The position numbers were made by a program, and so were the translations under genes. From Pirellulales bacterium (GTDB taxonomy: Bacteria > Planctomycetota > Planctomycetia > Pirellulales > JALHPA01), in the NCBI GenBank assembly GCA_033762255.1, contig JANRLT010000014.1:1-64000 (forward strand): a stretch of DNA of 64,000 nucleotides. The letters run 5' to 3'. Below, piece after piece: positions 9,265 through 18,531 of this stretch; position 1 is the first letter of the stretch, and each line of letters opens with the position of its first letter. The notes beneath the pieces were generated by a model. That model saw only the letters and a list, made by a program, of their open reading frames with translations. It had not been told where the DNA came from and did no database searches.

Positions 9265-9795
9265 ATGCAGCCACTACTCGACAAACGTTTTTTGATGTTT
9301 GTGGATGACATTTATGAAGATCTGGAATTGTGGTATCCCAAGCTGCGACTGGAAGAGGCAGGCGCGCATGTGACCTTGGCGGGCCCCAGGGAAAATCATA
9401 TTTATCAAGGAAAGCATGGTTATCCCTGCAAGTCGGACGCCGCCCTTGGCGATATGGTGGCCGCGGATTTTCATGGGCTGGTCATACCTGGCGGATTTAG
9501 CCCGGATAAGCTGCGCCGCGATCACAAGGTCTTGGCCCTGACGGGCGAATTTGCCACCGCCGGCAAGCTGGTTGCCGCGATTTGCCACGGGGGGTGGATT
9601 CCCATCTCCGCCGGTGTGTACCGCGGTGTGCGGGTAACGGGGTCGCTGGGAATCAAGGATGATTTAATCAATGCCGGCGCGATCTGGCAGGACGCGCCGG
9701 TCGTGATTGATCGCAACTTTGTCAGCAGCCGCAAGCCCGACGATTTGCCCCAATTTTGCCAGGGAATTTTACAGGTCATGCTGGGGAAGGGGTAG
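9265..9795 (+). CDS. DJ-1/PfpI family protein
   Basis: This is a DJ-1/PfpI-fold protein (176 aa). It shows the family start FVDDIYEDLELWYPKLRLEE, the glycine-rich strand GLVIPGGFSPDKLRRD and the nucleophile elbow VAAICHGGW with the reactive cysteine. The family includes stress-associated deglycases, chaperones and peptidases; which of these applies is unknown. The ATG at 9265 begins just before the first beta-strand and is preferred; an in-frame ATG at 9217 adds 16 residues that do not look like family sequence. The gene stands alone, divergent from yceH-like and convergent with the next gene. Confidence 0.92.
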   Translation: MQPLLDKRFLMFVDDIYEDLELWYPKLRLEEAGAHVTLAGPRENHIYQGKHGYPCKSDAALGDMVAADFHGLVIPGGFSPDKLRRDHKVLALTGEFATAGKLVAAICHGGWIPISAGVYRGVRVTGSLGIKDDLINAGAIWQDAPVVIDRNFVSSRKPDDLPQFCQGILQVMLGKG

Positions 9796-9812
9796 CAGCC
9801 TAATCACTGCGC

Positions 9813-10388
9813 TCAGGGGGGATCCACCGCAAATTTGGTGACCCGCCACTGGATTTCCCGCCCGGTGCTCCAATCAGTGCGCTGGTATTGCGCCGGAAAA
9901 CCCCACTGGGGATCAAACGTGGCCCGCATGACGATGTTCGCTGCGGGCTGATCAAGGTCTTTATCCGCGTTGTGCGGCGGAGGGACAGCGGGAGGGGCAA
10001 AAGCCGATAGCTCGTCGTCGATCACGCGCAGTAGCCCCCCCACTGTCCAGTATTCCCAGGTGTGGCGACGCAGTTCCTGGCCATTGCGAGTGACGGAAAC
10101 GGGCTTCCCCCCTGCGACTCGGGTTTGATATTCTCCCGCTTGTGTGCCTGTGACGGTCAATTCCAGCGTATAAGCCGCCGGATTGCGGGTTTCCCACAAT
10201 TGGCGGGCTTGGTTCAGTTGCGCGCGGGTAAGTTCTGGCAAACGGGGGGGCCGCAGCATCCAGCCGGTAAATAACGCTCCCGCCACCCCGCACACAAGTA
10301 TCAATGCCCAAAACCTCCACCGCTGGCTAATCGTGACACGGGAAGGGGGAGTTATTCGTGAATTGTCAGGATCATTTGTGCTTTGCAT
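9813..10388 (-). CDS. Hypothetical membrane-anchored protein (DUF6174-like)
   Basis: From the ATG at 10388 the protein is 191 aa. It has a short N-terminal tail, one hydrophobic segment (WALILVCGVAGALFTGWML, about residues 23-42), then an outside domain of about 150 residues. The domain has the pattern LNQARQLWETRNPAAYTLELTV and later VMRATFDPQWGFPAQYQRTD, resembling the DUF6174 family (a small lipoprotein-like beta domain). No catalytic residues are evident. It is convergent with the DJ-1/PfpI gene, whose stop is 18 bases away. Upstream in-frame starts exist at 10478 but precede a strand of unlikely composition. Confidence 0.65.
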   Translation of the reverse strand: MQSTNDPDNSRITPPSRVTISQRWRFWALILVCGVAGALFTGWMLRPPRLPELTRAQLNQARQLWETRNPAAYTLELTVTGTQAGEYQTRVAGGKPVSVTRNGQELRRHTWEYWTVGGLLRVIDDELSAFAPPAVPPPHNADKDLDQPAANIVMRATFDPQWGFPAQYQRTDWSTGREIQWRVTKFAVDPP

Positions 10389-10679
10389 GATAAATTTTAC
10401 TAATAGTGGCGGGACTATCCCCCAGACAAGAAAGAACTTGGATAAAAAGCAAACTTCCTCTCGCGAATTTTCGTGCAAGAAGGTAGTTTGATGATACTAG
10501 GTGCGCGGTATTTTGGCGAATCACAAATACCCCGCCCCTCCGCCGCGCACTCTATTCCCCCAACGCGCCTGGCGGCACACACGGATTGTTCATCACATTC
10601 GACCATCGTGGTCACGAAGTGGCAGACATTTTTTTGTCTCTCGTTTATCCGCATATTTTTTTGGTAAGGAACGGAAACT

Positions 10680-12125
10680 ATGAGTACGGGGATACTGCCT
10701 TTGATCCAAACCCGCACAAAAATTGTCGCCACCGTCGGTCCCGCCTGTCGGAGCGAAGCGCTTCTAACCGAGTTGGTCCAGGCCGGGGTCGATGTGTTCC
10801 GCCTCAATATGGCCCACGCCAGCCGCGATGAGCATTTGGAAGTCGTCCGTTGGGTGCGGCAAATCAGCAAAAACATCGGGCGGCCCCTGGCTTTATTGGC
10901 CGACCTGGCAGGTCCCAAAATCCGCTTGGGGGAAATCCCCAATGACGTACTCGATCTGCGTGAAGGGCAGCAAATCCGATTTGTGCGGGGGCTGACTTCC
11001 GCCAATCCCCATGAATTGACCACCACGTATCAGCCGTTGGTGGATGAGTTGCAGGTGGGAAACGCCGTCATGCTGGCGGACGGGACCGTCGGCTTGGTGG
11101 TGGAGGAAAAAGCCGCCGATTCCGCGCTTTGCCGCGTCGTGCAGTCCGGTGAAATCCGTTCTCGGCAGGGGGTCAATCTGCCAGGCGCAAAACTCAGCGT
11201 CCCCTCGATGAGCGACGAGGATTGGGCCAATGCCGTGTGGGCGGCCGAAGTCGGCATCGACTTTGTCAGTCTCAGCTTTGTGCGCTCGCCCGTGGAAGTA
11301 CGCCTGCTGAAGGAACTCTTGCGCACCCGCGGATCAAAGGCCAAGGTCGTGGCAAAAATTGAAAAACCCGAAGCCCTCGAACAATTGGAGGCCATTGTCG
11401 AGGCAACCGACTGCGTGATGGTGGCCCGGGGCGATCTCGGGGTCGAAATTGACGTGGCCCGCATGCCCATCGTGCAAAAGCAAATCGTGGCGGTTTGTCA
11501 TCGCTATCAGCGGCCGGTGATTTGCGCCACGCAAATGCTGGACAGCATGCAAACTTCCAAGCGCCCCACGCGCGCGGAAGTGACTGACGTGGCCAACGCG
11601 ATATTAGATGGCTGCGACGCCACCATGCTGTCTGGGGAGACGGCTATCGGCAAAAACCCCAGATTGGCCGTGGAAATGATGAACCGCATCGCCCAGGCGA
11701 CGGAACAAGCGTTCTTGGGCAAATCCACGCTGCCCGATCCGGATAAGCTGCCAGAAGGGTTGTTGCAGGTCACTCAGGCGGTGGTGCGGGGAGCAGACTC
11801 CATCGCGCTGGAACTTAATGCGCGGCTGCTCGTGGCAGCCAGCAAGACCGGCGCCACTGCGCTGGCGTTGTCCAAGTTGCGGGGGGCCACGCCCATCATC
11901 GGCGTTAGCGATTCCGAATCCACCTTGCGGCAAATGTGCCTGTATTGGGGAGTTACACCGCTCAATGGCGTCAACGCCAAGGACTTTTTGCAAATTAGCG
12001 AACATGTCAGTAAATGGGGCTTACTGCAGGGGCGGCTAAAAACCGGGGACAAGATTGTCCTGGTGGCAGGGCACGGCCTCGGTACCGGCGGACATAATAT
12101 GGCGATCGTCCACGAGGTGACGTAG
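10680..12125 (+). CDS. pyk: Pyruvate kinase
   Basis: This enzyme (481 aa) makes pyruvate and ATP from phosphoenolpyruvate and ADP, the last step of glycolysis. Seen in order: TRTKIVATVGPACRS at the N-terminus, NMAHASRDEH (the usual form is NFSHG), the catalytic loop KIEKPEALEQLE, MVARGDLGVEI, CATQMLDSM and TRAEVTDVANAILDGCDATM, then a C-terminal regulatory domain. All main active-site blocks are present and the length is normal. AAGGA at 10666-10670, ten bases before the ATG, is a good ribosome-binding site. The gene stands alone, so it is probably expressed from its own promoter. Confidence 0.97.
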   Translation: MSTGILPLIQTRTKIVATVGPACRSEALLTELVQAGVDVFRLNMAHASRDEHLEVVRWVRQISKNIGRPLALLADLAGPKIRLGEIPNDVLDLREGQQIRFVRGLTSANPHELTTTYQPLVDELQVGNAVMLADGTVGLVVEEKAADSALCRVVQSGEIRSRQGVNLPGAKLSVPSMSDEDWANAVWAAEVGIDFVSLSFVRSPVEVRLLKELLRTRGSKAKVVAKIEKPEALEQLEAIVEATDCVMVARGDLGVEIDVARMPIVQKQIVAVCHRYQRPVICATQMLDSMQTSKRPTRAEVTDVANAILDGCDATMLSGETAIGKNPRLAVEMMNRIAQATEQAFLGKSTLPDPDKLPEGLLQVTQAVVRGADSIALELNARLLVAASKTGATALALSKLRGATPIIGVSDSESTLRQMCLYWGVTPLNGVNAKDFLQISEHVSKWGLLQGRLKTGDKIVLVAGHGLGTGGHNMAIVHEVT

Positions 12126-12252
12126 GAGAAGGTGGAGTGCTGGAGTAATGGAGAGGTGTAAAAACCTGGCACAACTTTTGAAACGGATCATGTAATAGCG
12201 GGGTTCAAAATCTCAAATCTAAAAACCAAACACCAACAACTAAAAACCAATC

Positions 12253-14556
12253 TCACCCCCGCCAAAGCCGTACCAGCCAGCGTCTGGTCCGTTCCGCCAG
12301 CGATTGCCAACCGACGTTCATGCGGGCTTCTCCCGTCTGGCCATACACCAATTCCCCGGCGGGAGCGTCCAACTCAATTCGCACATAATAATGGGGGATC
12401 AGGGGTTGCGCGAGGCTGTTCCGGAACGGTTCGTTAGCGGCGAGGGAGGGAACATCTGTTTGAAACTTTGCTCGTTCCCGCCGTACCAGCTCGGGAGGGG
12501 GATCGCGAGTGGGGTTGTGGGAAATTTCGGCCACCGTGCCCAAAAAGATTTTTCCTGGATCTGCCGCCAGCATGACCTGCACGGCTTGGCCTGGCTGGAC
12601 CAAGGGGACTTCGGACTCGGCGATCAGGCCCCAAAGCTCGGCCTTGATTCGTTGATCATCCGCGGATACCGCAACGACCGCCCCTAGGTCAGTTCCAGCC
12701 CGCAGCCAAGCTCCTAAATTTTGCTGATCCAACGGAAGTCCCTGCCATTCCAGGGAGTGATCGGTAGGGGCCGCGCGGGGCACGCCAGAACTTGAAAGGC
12801 CAAGGTTCTTTGGCCATGTGCCGCGGGGCGGGACCAAAACCCCCGCTTGGTCGGCTTTGATCGTCAATCGCTCTTGCTCGGTTTGTGCTTGCCGGAGCGC
12901 CGAGGCTTTTTCCCGTAAGGCGGTTTCGATCGCAGGCAACTGCGCTGTGGCCTGGGGATCGTGGGGTTGTCGTTTTAACACATCGGCGCGTTGTTGCAGT
13001 TGTCGCAATTCTCCCGCCAGCCGTTCCACGCTTTGGCGTAATTCGGGGTTATCCAGTTTGGCTAAAATTTGTCCCGCGGTTACCCGTTCGCCAGGCGTCG
13101 CGCTATAAAGTAATTTTCCCGCCACGCTGGTGACCACGGGCTGCGCGGCGGCGGTTTCAACATAGACCGTGGTGTATATTCTCACTGGCCAGGGAATCAA
13201 TAAGATCCCCGCCAACAATCCCGCTAATATCGCCAATCGCCATCGGGCCCGCTGGCGTTGCGCGGCGGGGGAGGCTTGCTCGCTGGCGGCTAGTTTGGCG
13301 ATCATTTGCAATGGCGGTCCTAAAAATAACACTAAAAACAGCCCCCCCAGCAACCACGCCACGCTACGAATACCCCGTGGAGCTAAATACTGGCCAACCA
13401 ACCACACCATCCCCCACGCCAGCGTCCACCTGTAAACCGCGCTGGCCAAGCTATATAAGATTAGTAACATTCTGCCGGGCCAGGCATGCGCGTGCCACCA
13501 AGCCCGACCCCGCAAGTCGGGAGCATAGCCCAAGAATCCCCGCGCGGCGTGCCAGGTCACGCTGGCGGCTTGCTCACGCAGGTTGGGCAAATTCAAGCTG
13601 TCCGCCAGTAAATAGTATCCATCATATCGCAGCAGGGGATTTCCGTTCAAAAAGAGCGTGTTGACACCGGCCAAGAGCGCGACTTGCCACGCCAAATCCC
13701 GCATAAGTCCGGGGGTCAATGCGCTCCACAATAAAATCCCCCCTCCGACCAGCCACAGTTCCACTAAAATCCCCGCTCCATTCACCCACAGGCGGGTCCC
13801 GCGCGGCGCTCGCCAGAGGTGGTTGACCTGACAATAAAGGGTCGGCACGCCCAAGAGCAAAAGGACTCCGCATCGGCGGGGGGGGTAACCCAGTCCGGTC
13901 GCCACCAAGGCGTGTCCCGCCTCGTGCAATCCTTTGACAGCGGCCAACAGCGCCAGCCAGCCACCCCAGGACATCAAGGGCAAAAGGATCGTTAATCGTT
14001 GGGAATCGATCACCGCCGCTTCCCAATTTTTCCACAGGGCCATACTTGCCAGAATTAAACAGCCCAATAATCCCGCCAGCATGGTGGAAGTCGCAAAGGC
14101 CCGGCCCCATCCGGCCAGCGGTTGCAGCCAGGGGGTGGGGTCAAACCCCGGTCCCCGCCAAGCCAGAATGTTTTGCCACCATGGTCCGCGCTCGGTCGGC
14201 GCGGGTTCGGACCGTTGCCGCAGTAATTCAGAGACAAAGCCCGACTTGGTGGAACTGACCAGGCCTTCTTGGGCTAATTGGCCCAACCACGGGATTAAGG
14301 CTTCCGCCGTCAGTTTTTGCGGGGCAAATCGCCGTTCCCAGGCCCTTTGCAAATCCCGGACGGACGCTTCCGGCTGTAACAGCTGGCACAGGTGTGCTTC
14401 TTCTCCGCGCAAAATCCAGTGCCGTTCGGAAATGGGATCATAGACCATTTGCCAGACATCCCCCCCGCGGGCTGGCAACGCTTGCCACCGCAAATCGGGC
14501 CGCAACAGCAATCCTAGCGGCCGTTGATCCGAAGCTATTAGGCTGCCAGCGGGCAT
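12253..14556 (-). CDS. M50 zinc protease fused to HlyD-type adaptor
   Basis: The 767-aa protein combines three parts. Residues 55-105 resemble a PqqD-like peptide-recognition region. Residues 150-450 are a polytopic membrane domain with the site-2 protease zinc motif HEAGH at 211-215 and a later block NPLLRYDGYYLLAD that supplies the other ligand region. Residues 470-767 are a periplasmic adaptor of the HlyD type, with a coiled coil (ERLAGELRQLQQRADVLK) and a lipoyl-like half. Similar fusions in planctomycetes sit with efflux ATP-binding proteins. Here the gene lies alone, next to a glycosyltransferase on the same strand. The design suggests membrane export coupled to cleavage; the substrate is unknown. 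Confidence 0.82.
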   Translation of the reverse strand: MPAGSLIASDQRPLGLLLRPDLRWQALPARGGDVWQMVYDPISERHWILRGEEAHLCQLLQPEASVRDLQRAWERRFAPQKLTAEALIPWLGQLAQEGLVSSTKSGFVSELLRQRSEPAPTERGPWWQNILAWRGPGFDPTPWLQPLAGWGRAFATSTMLAGLLGCLILASMALWKNWEAAVIDSQRLTILLPLMSWGGWLALLAAVKGLHEAGHALVATGLGYPPRRCGVLLLLGVPTLYCQVNHLWRAPRGTRLWVNGAGILVELWLVGGGILLWSALTPGLMRDLAWQVALLAGVNTLFLNGNPLLRYDGYYLLADSLNLPNLREQAASVTWHAARGFLGYAPDLRGRAWWHAHAWPGRMLLILYSLASAVYRWTLAWGMVWLVGQYLAPRGIRSVAWLLGGLFLVLFLGPPLQMIAKLAASEQASPAAQRQRARWRLAILAGLLAGILLIPWPVRIYTTVYVETAAAQPVVTSVAGKLLYSATPGERVTAGQILAKLDNPELRQSVERLAGELRQLQQRADVLKRQPHDPQATAQLPAIETALREKASALRQAQTEQERLTIKADQAGVLVPPRGTWPKNLGLSSSGVPRAAPTDHSLEWQGLPLDQQNLGAWLRAGTDLGAVVAVSADDQRIKAELWGLIAESEVPLVQPGQAVQVMLAADPGKIFLGTVAEISHNPTRDPPPELVRRERAKFQTDVPSLAANEPFRNSLAQPLIPHYYVRIELDAPAGELVYGQTGEARMNVGWQSLAERTRRWLVRLWRG

Positions 14557-14613
14557 TTCCAGGTTTTAGTAAGGATATTTGGTGTTGCGCAGCCGCGCGG
14601 GGCCTCTGCCCGA

Positions 14614-15888
14614 CTACTTTAACGGCGCCCGGACCGCGCGGCGATAGTACGCGCCTTCCACATGGCTTTTTTGATTATGCAGGGGAATCGTCCGAACCGC
14701 CAGCAGTTCCTTGTAGAGGCGGGAATAACCTTCGGCGTACGCTTCCCAGGCTTGCTGTCGGGGGGGCAAGCCGCCGATCTTGCTGGCGGCGGCACGCAAC
14801 TGCGCGTATTTTTCGGGATGGGATAACAATCGGTAAAGCGCGCCGGCCAGTTCCGCGCGCATGTCGCTGCGGCACAAAATAGCGTCCACTCCGGGCCGGC
14901 ACAGTCGGCGCAGTTCTGGCTGATCATGGCCGATAATGGGCAGCCCGGCGTCTTGGGCTTCCATGATCGCCTGCTTTGGTCCTAGTTGCGGATCAGCCGT
15001 GAGATAGAGATCCGCCGCCGCCAGGGGGGGATCCAAGTTCGGTTGATAATCTAAAAACCTGACGCGCTGATCAATGTGAAAGAGTCGCGCGTATTTGCTT
15101 ATTAAGTCTCGCGCGGGACCCTCACCGACAATCAGCAAATAGACCTCCGACAGGACGCAATTCACTTGATCGAGCGACCAAAGCAATTCCACGATTCGTT
15201 TTTCCGCGGTCAACGGACCCACCGTCAACAGCACCGGGGCCGTGGGGGGGATATTCAGTTTTTGCCGCAGCAACAGCCGTTGCTCTGTGTGCGCCTGGTG
15301 GTTAGCTGCTGCGGAGTCGAGCCTGGGGGGGGCCGCCGCGGGGATCACGCGCACGGAAAACGCCGCTGAGCGTTGAATATTCTGGCCCGAGGAAATGTAG
15401 CGTTCCGCTAGGCACTCGCTTTCAATAGCCACTTCATCTGGCAAGTAGGATCTTGCCCACGGCCAGGGGACGCGTTTGTCCAATTGAGACAATTCCGTGG
15501 CTTGATTGCAGGTGGCGATGATTTGGACACCCGGAACGATCTGCCGGGCCAGCCAGATCGCCCGTGAATTTGTCCCTCCCCAAAAATGGATCAGATCCGG
15601 CCGTATTTTGCGCAAAATCTGCCCGTATCGCCACCAGGCGGTTCCGTCGTGTGTTCTATCGCAGGCCGCCCAGGTGGGTGCCGTTTGTAAAAATCGCTGT
15701 CGCCAGGGACCGACTCCCCGCCACGCCAGGAATTCAGGTTGGGGAAAGTCCCTGGTAGCTTCACGGGATAAGCCTAAAAGCCGGGACCCCATGCCACTGC
15801 AGCTAAACTGGGGCAGGATGTGCAAAATTCGATCTTGGCGGGAATCCGTTCGCACGTTCTGACTCCTGTTTCGTTCGCGGGGCGTCAT
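14614..15888 (-). CDS. Glycosyltransferase, GT4-like
   Basis: The protein (424 aa) has the two-domain GT-B shape of family 4. The acceptor half includes RILHILPQFSCSGMGSRL and the donor half VLLTVGPLTAEKRIVELLWSL, RVRFLDYQPNLDPPLAAADLYLTADPQLGPKQ and ELRRLCRPGVDAILC. The normal EX7E region is read as ADPQLGPKQAIMEAQDAGLPIIG, with the second Glu in the expected place. It probably builds an exopolysaccharide or envelope glycan; the sugar is not evident. The start at 15888 is tentative, since no strong ribosome-binding site precedes it. Upstream on the minus strand is the adjacent gap at 15889-16264. Confidence 0.85.
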   Translation of the reverse strand: MTPRERNRSQNVRTDSRQDRILHILPQFSCSGMGSRLLGLSREATRDFPQPEFLAWRGVGPWRQRFLQTAPTWAACDRTHDGTAWWRYGQILRKIRPDLIHFWGGTNSRAIWLARQIVPGVQIIATCNQATELSQLDKRVPWPWARSYLPDEVAIESECLAERYISSGQNIQRSAAFSVRVIPAAAPPRLDSAAANHQAHTEQRLLLRQKLNIPPTAPVLLTVGPLTAEKRIVELLWSLDQVNCVLSEVYLLIVGEGPARDLISKYARLFHIDQRVRFLDYQPNLDPPLAAADLYLTADPQLGPKQAIMEAQDAGLPIIGHDQPELRRLCRPGVDAILCRSDMRAELAGALYRLLSHPEKYAQLRAAASKIGGLPPRQQAWEAYAEGYSRLYKELLAVRTIPLHNQKSHVEGAYYRRAVRAPLK

Positions 15889-16264
15889 GTATTGCCCTAA
15901 CTGCTAGATATTACACAACTTACAGACGGGGGAATATCCCCCTTCGGTGGGGAATCCGGCACAAAATAAGCTAGTCACCGGGGGGGAAGTGGGGCTGTAA
16001 TGACCGCATTTCATTTGTTCCCGGCTATTTTGTGCAAAACGAAGGCATTTTTGTGAAACTTGGTCAAACTTGGCAGGTATAGGTAAAAAGCGGATTCTGA
16101 CAGGTAGTAACTGCTGAAATATCCACAGTTTGTGTCGCATGTCCCTGGTTACGAGCCCGCAATTTGTTAATAGTAGTGGCAGTTATGCCTTGCGCTTGGT
16201 GATGGCGAACTGCCCTGCCATCCACTCGTAAACCGTTTTTCAAGTATTCCTTGAGGAGTTTTTT
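15889..16264. other. Intergenic region between divergent genes
   Basis: This gap separates the glycosyltransferase (minus) from the secreted protein (plus), so it should carry both promoters. I see no strong palindrome or repeat. The plus-strand gene has GAGGAG at 16253-16258, a good ribosome-binding site for the GTG at 16265. Confidence 0.5.
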
Positions 16265-17914
16265 GTGAAGAAGTTTAGCCTGTATGCCCTGTTGTGTGGC
16301 CTTTTTTGGGCGTGTGGTTTTCCCGCCGCCGCCGCCGATAAGCCCGTGGCCGTGATCACGCTAGCGGGAATTGACGCAATCATGTCGGATGTCGACTACA
16401 TCGGCACCGTCACCAACAATCCCGTTGTCAAGGGAGAAAAGCTGGAGGGAGTGTTGCTGTTGCCGACCAATGGCATCGGCCTGAATGCCTTTGACAAAAG
16501 CAAGCCCTGGGGCGTTGCGGTGTTTGCCGCCGATGGAGAGTATTACGGCATTGGCATGCTCCCCATCAAAAGCCTGGATGATCTGATGACCGCTACCAAG
16601 AACTTTGTCCAGGGTCCCACGGATGAAGGGAACGGTGTGCAATCCGTGCAGCTTCAAAATGGCGCCACGCTAATGATTAAGGAAGTGACCGGCTATTTGT
16701 TTATCTCGGACAAGGCCGAGCATCTGGCTGATTTGCCCGCCGATCCGGTCGCTTTGCTGGGCACCCTGCCCAAGGAATACGACTTTGGCATGCGGGGCTT
16801 TATGCAAAACGTGCCCGAGAAAGACCGCGAGGAAATTGTCAGCCAGCTCAAGATTGGCATGGATCAAAGCCTGCAGCAGCGCGAAGGGGAGGACGACAAC
16901 GCCTTTGAATTGCGCAAAAAGTACGTCGAAAAGATGAGCGCCGACTTTGAGCAAGCAGTCAACGAGCTAGAGACAATCACCATTGGCCTGAATATCGACA
17001 GCGCCAAGCGGGCCGCGTATCTGGACTTTGCCGCCACGGCCAAGCCGGGCAGCAAAAGCGCCCAACAAGCCGCCACCCTGGTCAATGTCACCAGCCTGTT
17101 TACCGGCTTTATTAATCCCGACGCAGGCATCACCGGCAATATGTCCAGCCAATTGTCCAGCGAGGATATCGAGACCGCCAGCATGCTGATCAAGTCCGGC
17201 AGCGAGGCCCTCAAGAAAGAACTGGAAAAGGATGGCGAATTGTCCGAGGACAAATTGGCGATGGCCAAGGAAATTGTCAACGAACTGGTCGAGGTCGCGA
17301 TCAAAACCGTCCAAGGGGGCCAACTGGATACCGCGGGGAATGTGGCCATGGGCGAAAAATCGCTCTCCGTGGCCCTGGCGGGTTTGGTGGCGGATGGCAC
17401 CGCCGTGGAAAATGTGGTCAAAAAAGTCGTGGACTTTGCCAAGGAAGACATTACCGATGTCAAACTGAACAGCGAAACCTACAAGGATGTCCGCTTTCAC
17501 TCCTTGGGAATTCCCCTTCCCGAACCCGAATTGCAGGATGTCTTTGGCGAGAACATGCCGATTGTCGTCGGCATCGGACCCAAGGCGGTCTATTTGGGCG
17601 TGGGAAAAGATGGCGCAAAGCTGATTAAGGAAGGCTTGGATGCATCCGCCGCCGCGGGACCAAAACCGGTCGACCCCGTCGCGATCAATTCCGCGTTGAC
17701 CCCCGTGGTCACATTTGCCCATTCCATGAAGCCCGATCCCATGGGCGAAGTGTTGAAGGAAACCCTGTCGAATTCGAGTGGCAAGGACCACGTGCAGTTC
17801 TATATCAAGGCCATCCCCAATGGCTCCCAAGGACGCTTTCAAATTGACGAAGGAGTGATCCAACTCATTGGCGTGGGGGCTAGCCAGGCCGCTGATTTGG
17901 CACCGGGTTTGTAA
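16265..17914 (+). CDS. Secreted planctomycete protein, function unknown
   Basis: The protein (549 aa) begins at GTG, preceded by a good ribosome-binding site, and has a classic signal peptide (KKFSLYALLCGLFWACGFPAAAA, cleaved near AAADKP; about 24 residues). The mature part is acidic and rich in Asp, Glu and Lys, with no transmembrane segments. It contains repeated stretches such as DGELSEDKLAMAKEIVNEL. I recognise no domain; proteins of this style are common in planctomycetes. The gene ends 60 bases before a perfect rho-independent terminator, so it is probably a separate transcript and may be abundant. Codon use is highly GC-biased and regular. Confidence 0.7.
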   Translation: MKKFSLYALLCGLFWACGFPAAAADKPVAVITLAGIDAIMSDVDYIGTVTNNPVVKGEKLEGVLLLPTNGIGLNAFDKSKPWGVAVFAADGEYYGIGMLPIKSLDDLMTATKNFVQGPTDEGNGVQSVQLQNGATLMIKEVTGYLFISDKAEHLADLPADPVALLGTLPKEYDFGMRGFMQNVPEKDREEIVSQLKIGMDQSLQQREGEDDNAFELRKKYVEKMSADFEQAVNELETITIGLNIDSAKRAAYLDFAATAKPGSKSAQQAATLVNVTSLFTGFINPDAGITGNMSSQLSSEDIETASMLIKSGSEALKKELEKDGELSEDKLAMAKEIVNELVEVAIKTVQGGQLDTAGNVAMGEKSLSVALAGLVADGTAVENVVKKVVDFAKEDITDVKLNSETYKDVRFHSLGIPLPEPELQDVFGENMPIVVGIGPKAVYLGVGKDGAKLIKEGLDASAAAGPKPVDPVAINSALTPVVTFAHSMKPDPMGEVLKETLSNSSGKDHVQFYIKAIPNGSQGRFQIDEGVIQLIGVGASQAADLAPGL

Positions 17915-17973
17915 TTTTATTGCATGTTTGTTACGGGAATGTTAATTCCCGTTACTATAATTAAGCGCGACGA

Positions 17974-18006
17974 CAGGGAACTTGTGCCAACAAGTTCCCT
18001 GTTTTT
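17974..18006 (+). terminator. Rho-independent terminator
   Basis: The 11-bp perfect stem CAGGGAACTTG / CAAGTTCCCTG (17974-17984 and 17991-18001) has a 6-nt loop and is followed by five T. It closes the secreted-protein gene at 16265-17914. Confidence 0.93.
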
Positions 18007-18148
18007 GTTGAGGAATTGATTCGTTGGATGTAATACGCTTTCTAGCTAAACGTAGCGCGGCTAGCAATTTATGAAGGCATGCAGTATTACTGGGTTATTT
18101 CCGCATGACGCAACCGCGTTGTGGTAGAATTTTTTGGCTTGCGGTATT

Positions 18149-18179
18149 CCCAGGGTAGCCGCTTCGCGGCAACCCTGGG
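18149..18179. repeat. Nested palindrome CCCAGGGT/ACCCTGGG, copy 1
   Basis: Outer arms CCCAGGGT and ACCCTGGG (18149-18156, 18172-18179) enclose GCCGC-ttc-GCGGC. The same architecture recurs at 33444-33474 with the loop gca. The phrase ACCGCGTTGCGGT nearby also recurs in both places. Confidence 0.75.
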
Positions 18180-18210
18180 CTGAGTTATATAACCGCGTTG
18201 CGGTAGATTC

Positions 18211-18242
18211 CCTCACCCCGGCCCTCTCCCAGAGGGAGAGGG
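18211..18242. repeat. REP-like palindrome, short form
   Basis: CCTCACCCCGGCCCTCTCCC, then AGA, then GGGAGAGGG. It has the arms of the REP-like family at 1899 and 2403, but the central 30-nt spacer is missing and the loop is three bases. Confidence 0.75.
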
Positions 18243-18531
18243 GGTACCGCGAAGCGGTTTCGGAATATAGCCCAGTGGTTACAGCGCAGCGAACAACCCT
18301 GGGAAAAGAACAAAACCAGTGAACTCCTACTCCAACGGAGTTGCGGAATCCTTTGGTAAACTGGGTGAATACCGCGCTATAATTACTTTAAATTAGTATA
18401 AAAAGCTAGTTTCTTCCATTAATATGTGGCATCCAGGCTGAAATTTGTGGTAAATATTCAATGACTGGTTGGGGAATGATTTTCGTATTCCCAAACATAC
18501 TTGCCATCGCAATCGTGGTTTTTTAGGACTC

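Larger units (their letters stand above)
18007..18531. other. Repeat-rich intergenic region
   Basis: Between the terminator and the methyltransferase lie two repeat types listed separately (18149-18179 and 18211-18242) and part of a third. I see no gene. The 62-aa frame at 18134-18322 consists of repeat sequence and is rejected. Confidence 0.6.

Noticed and set aside
16967-17863. 298-aa minus-strand frame opposite the secreted protein
   Set aside because: Antisense of a signal-peptide protein with good RBS and terminator; no start signal of its own.
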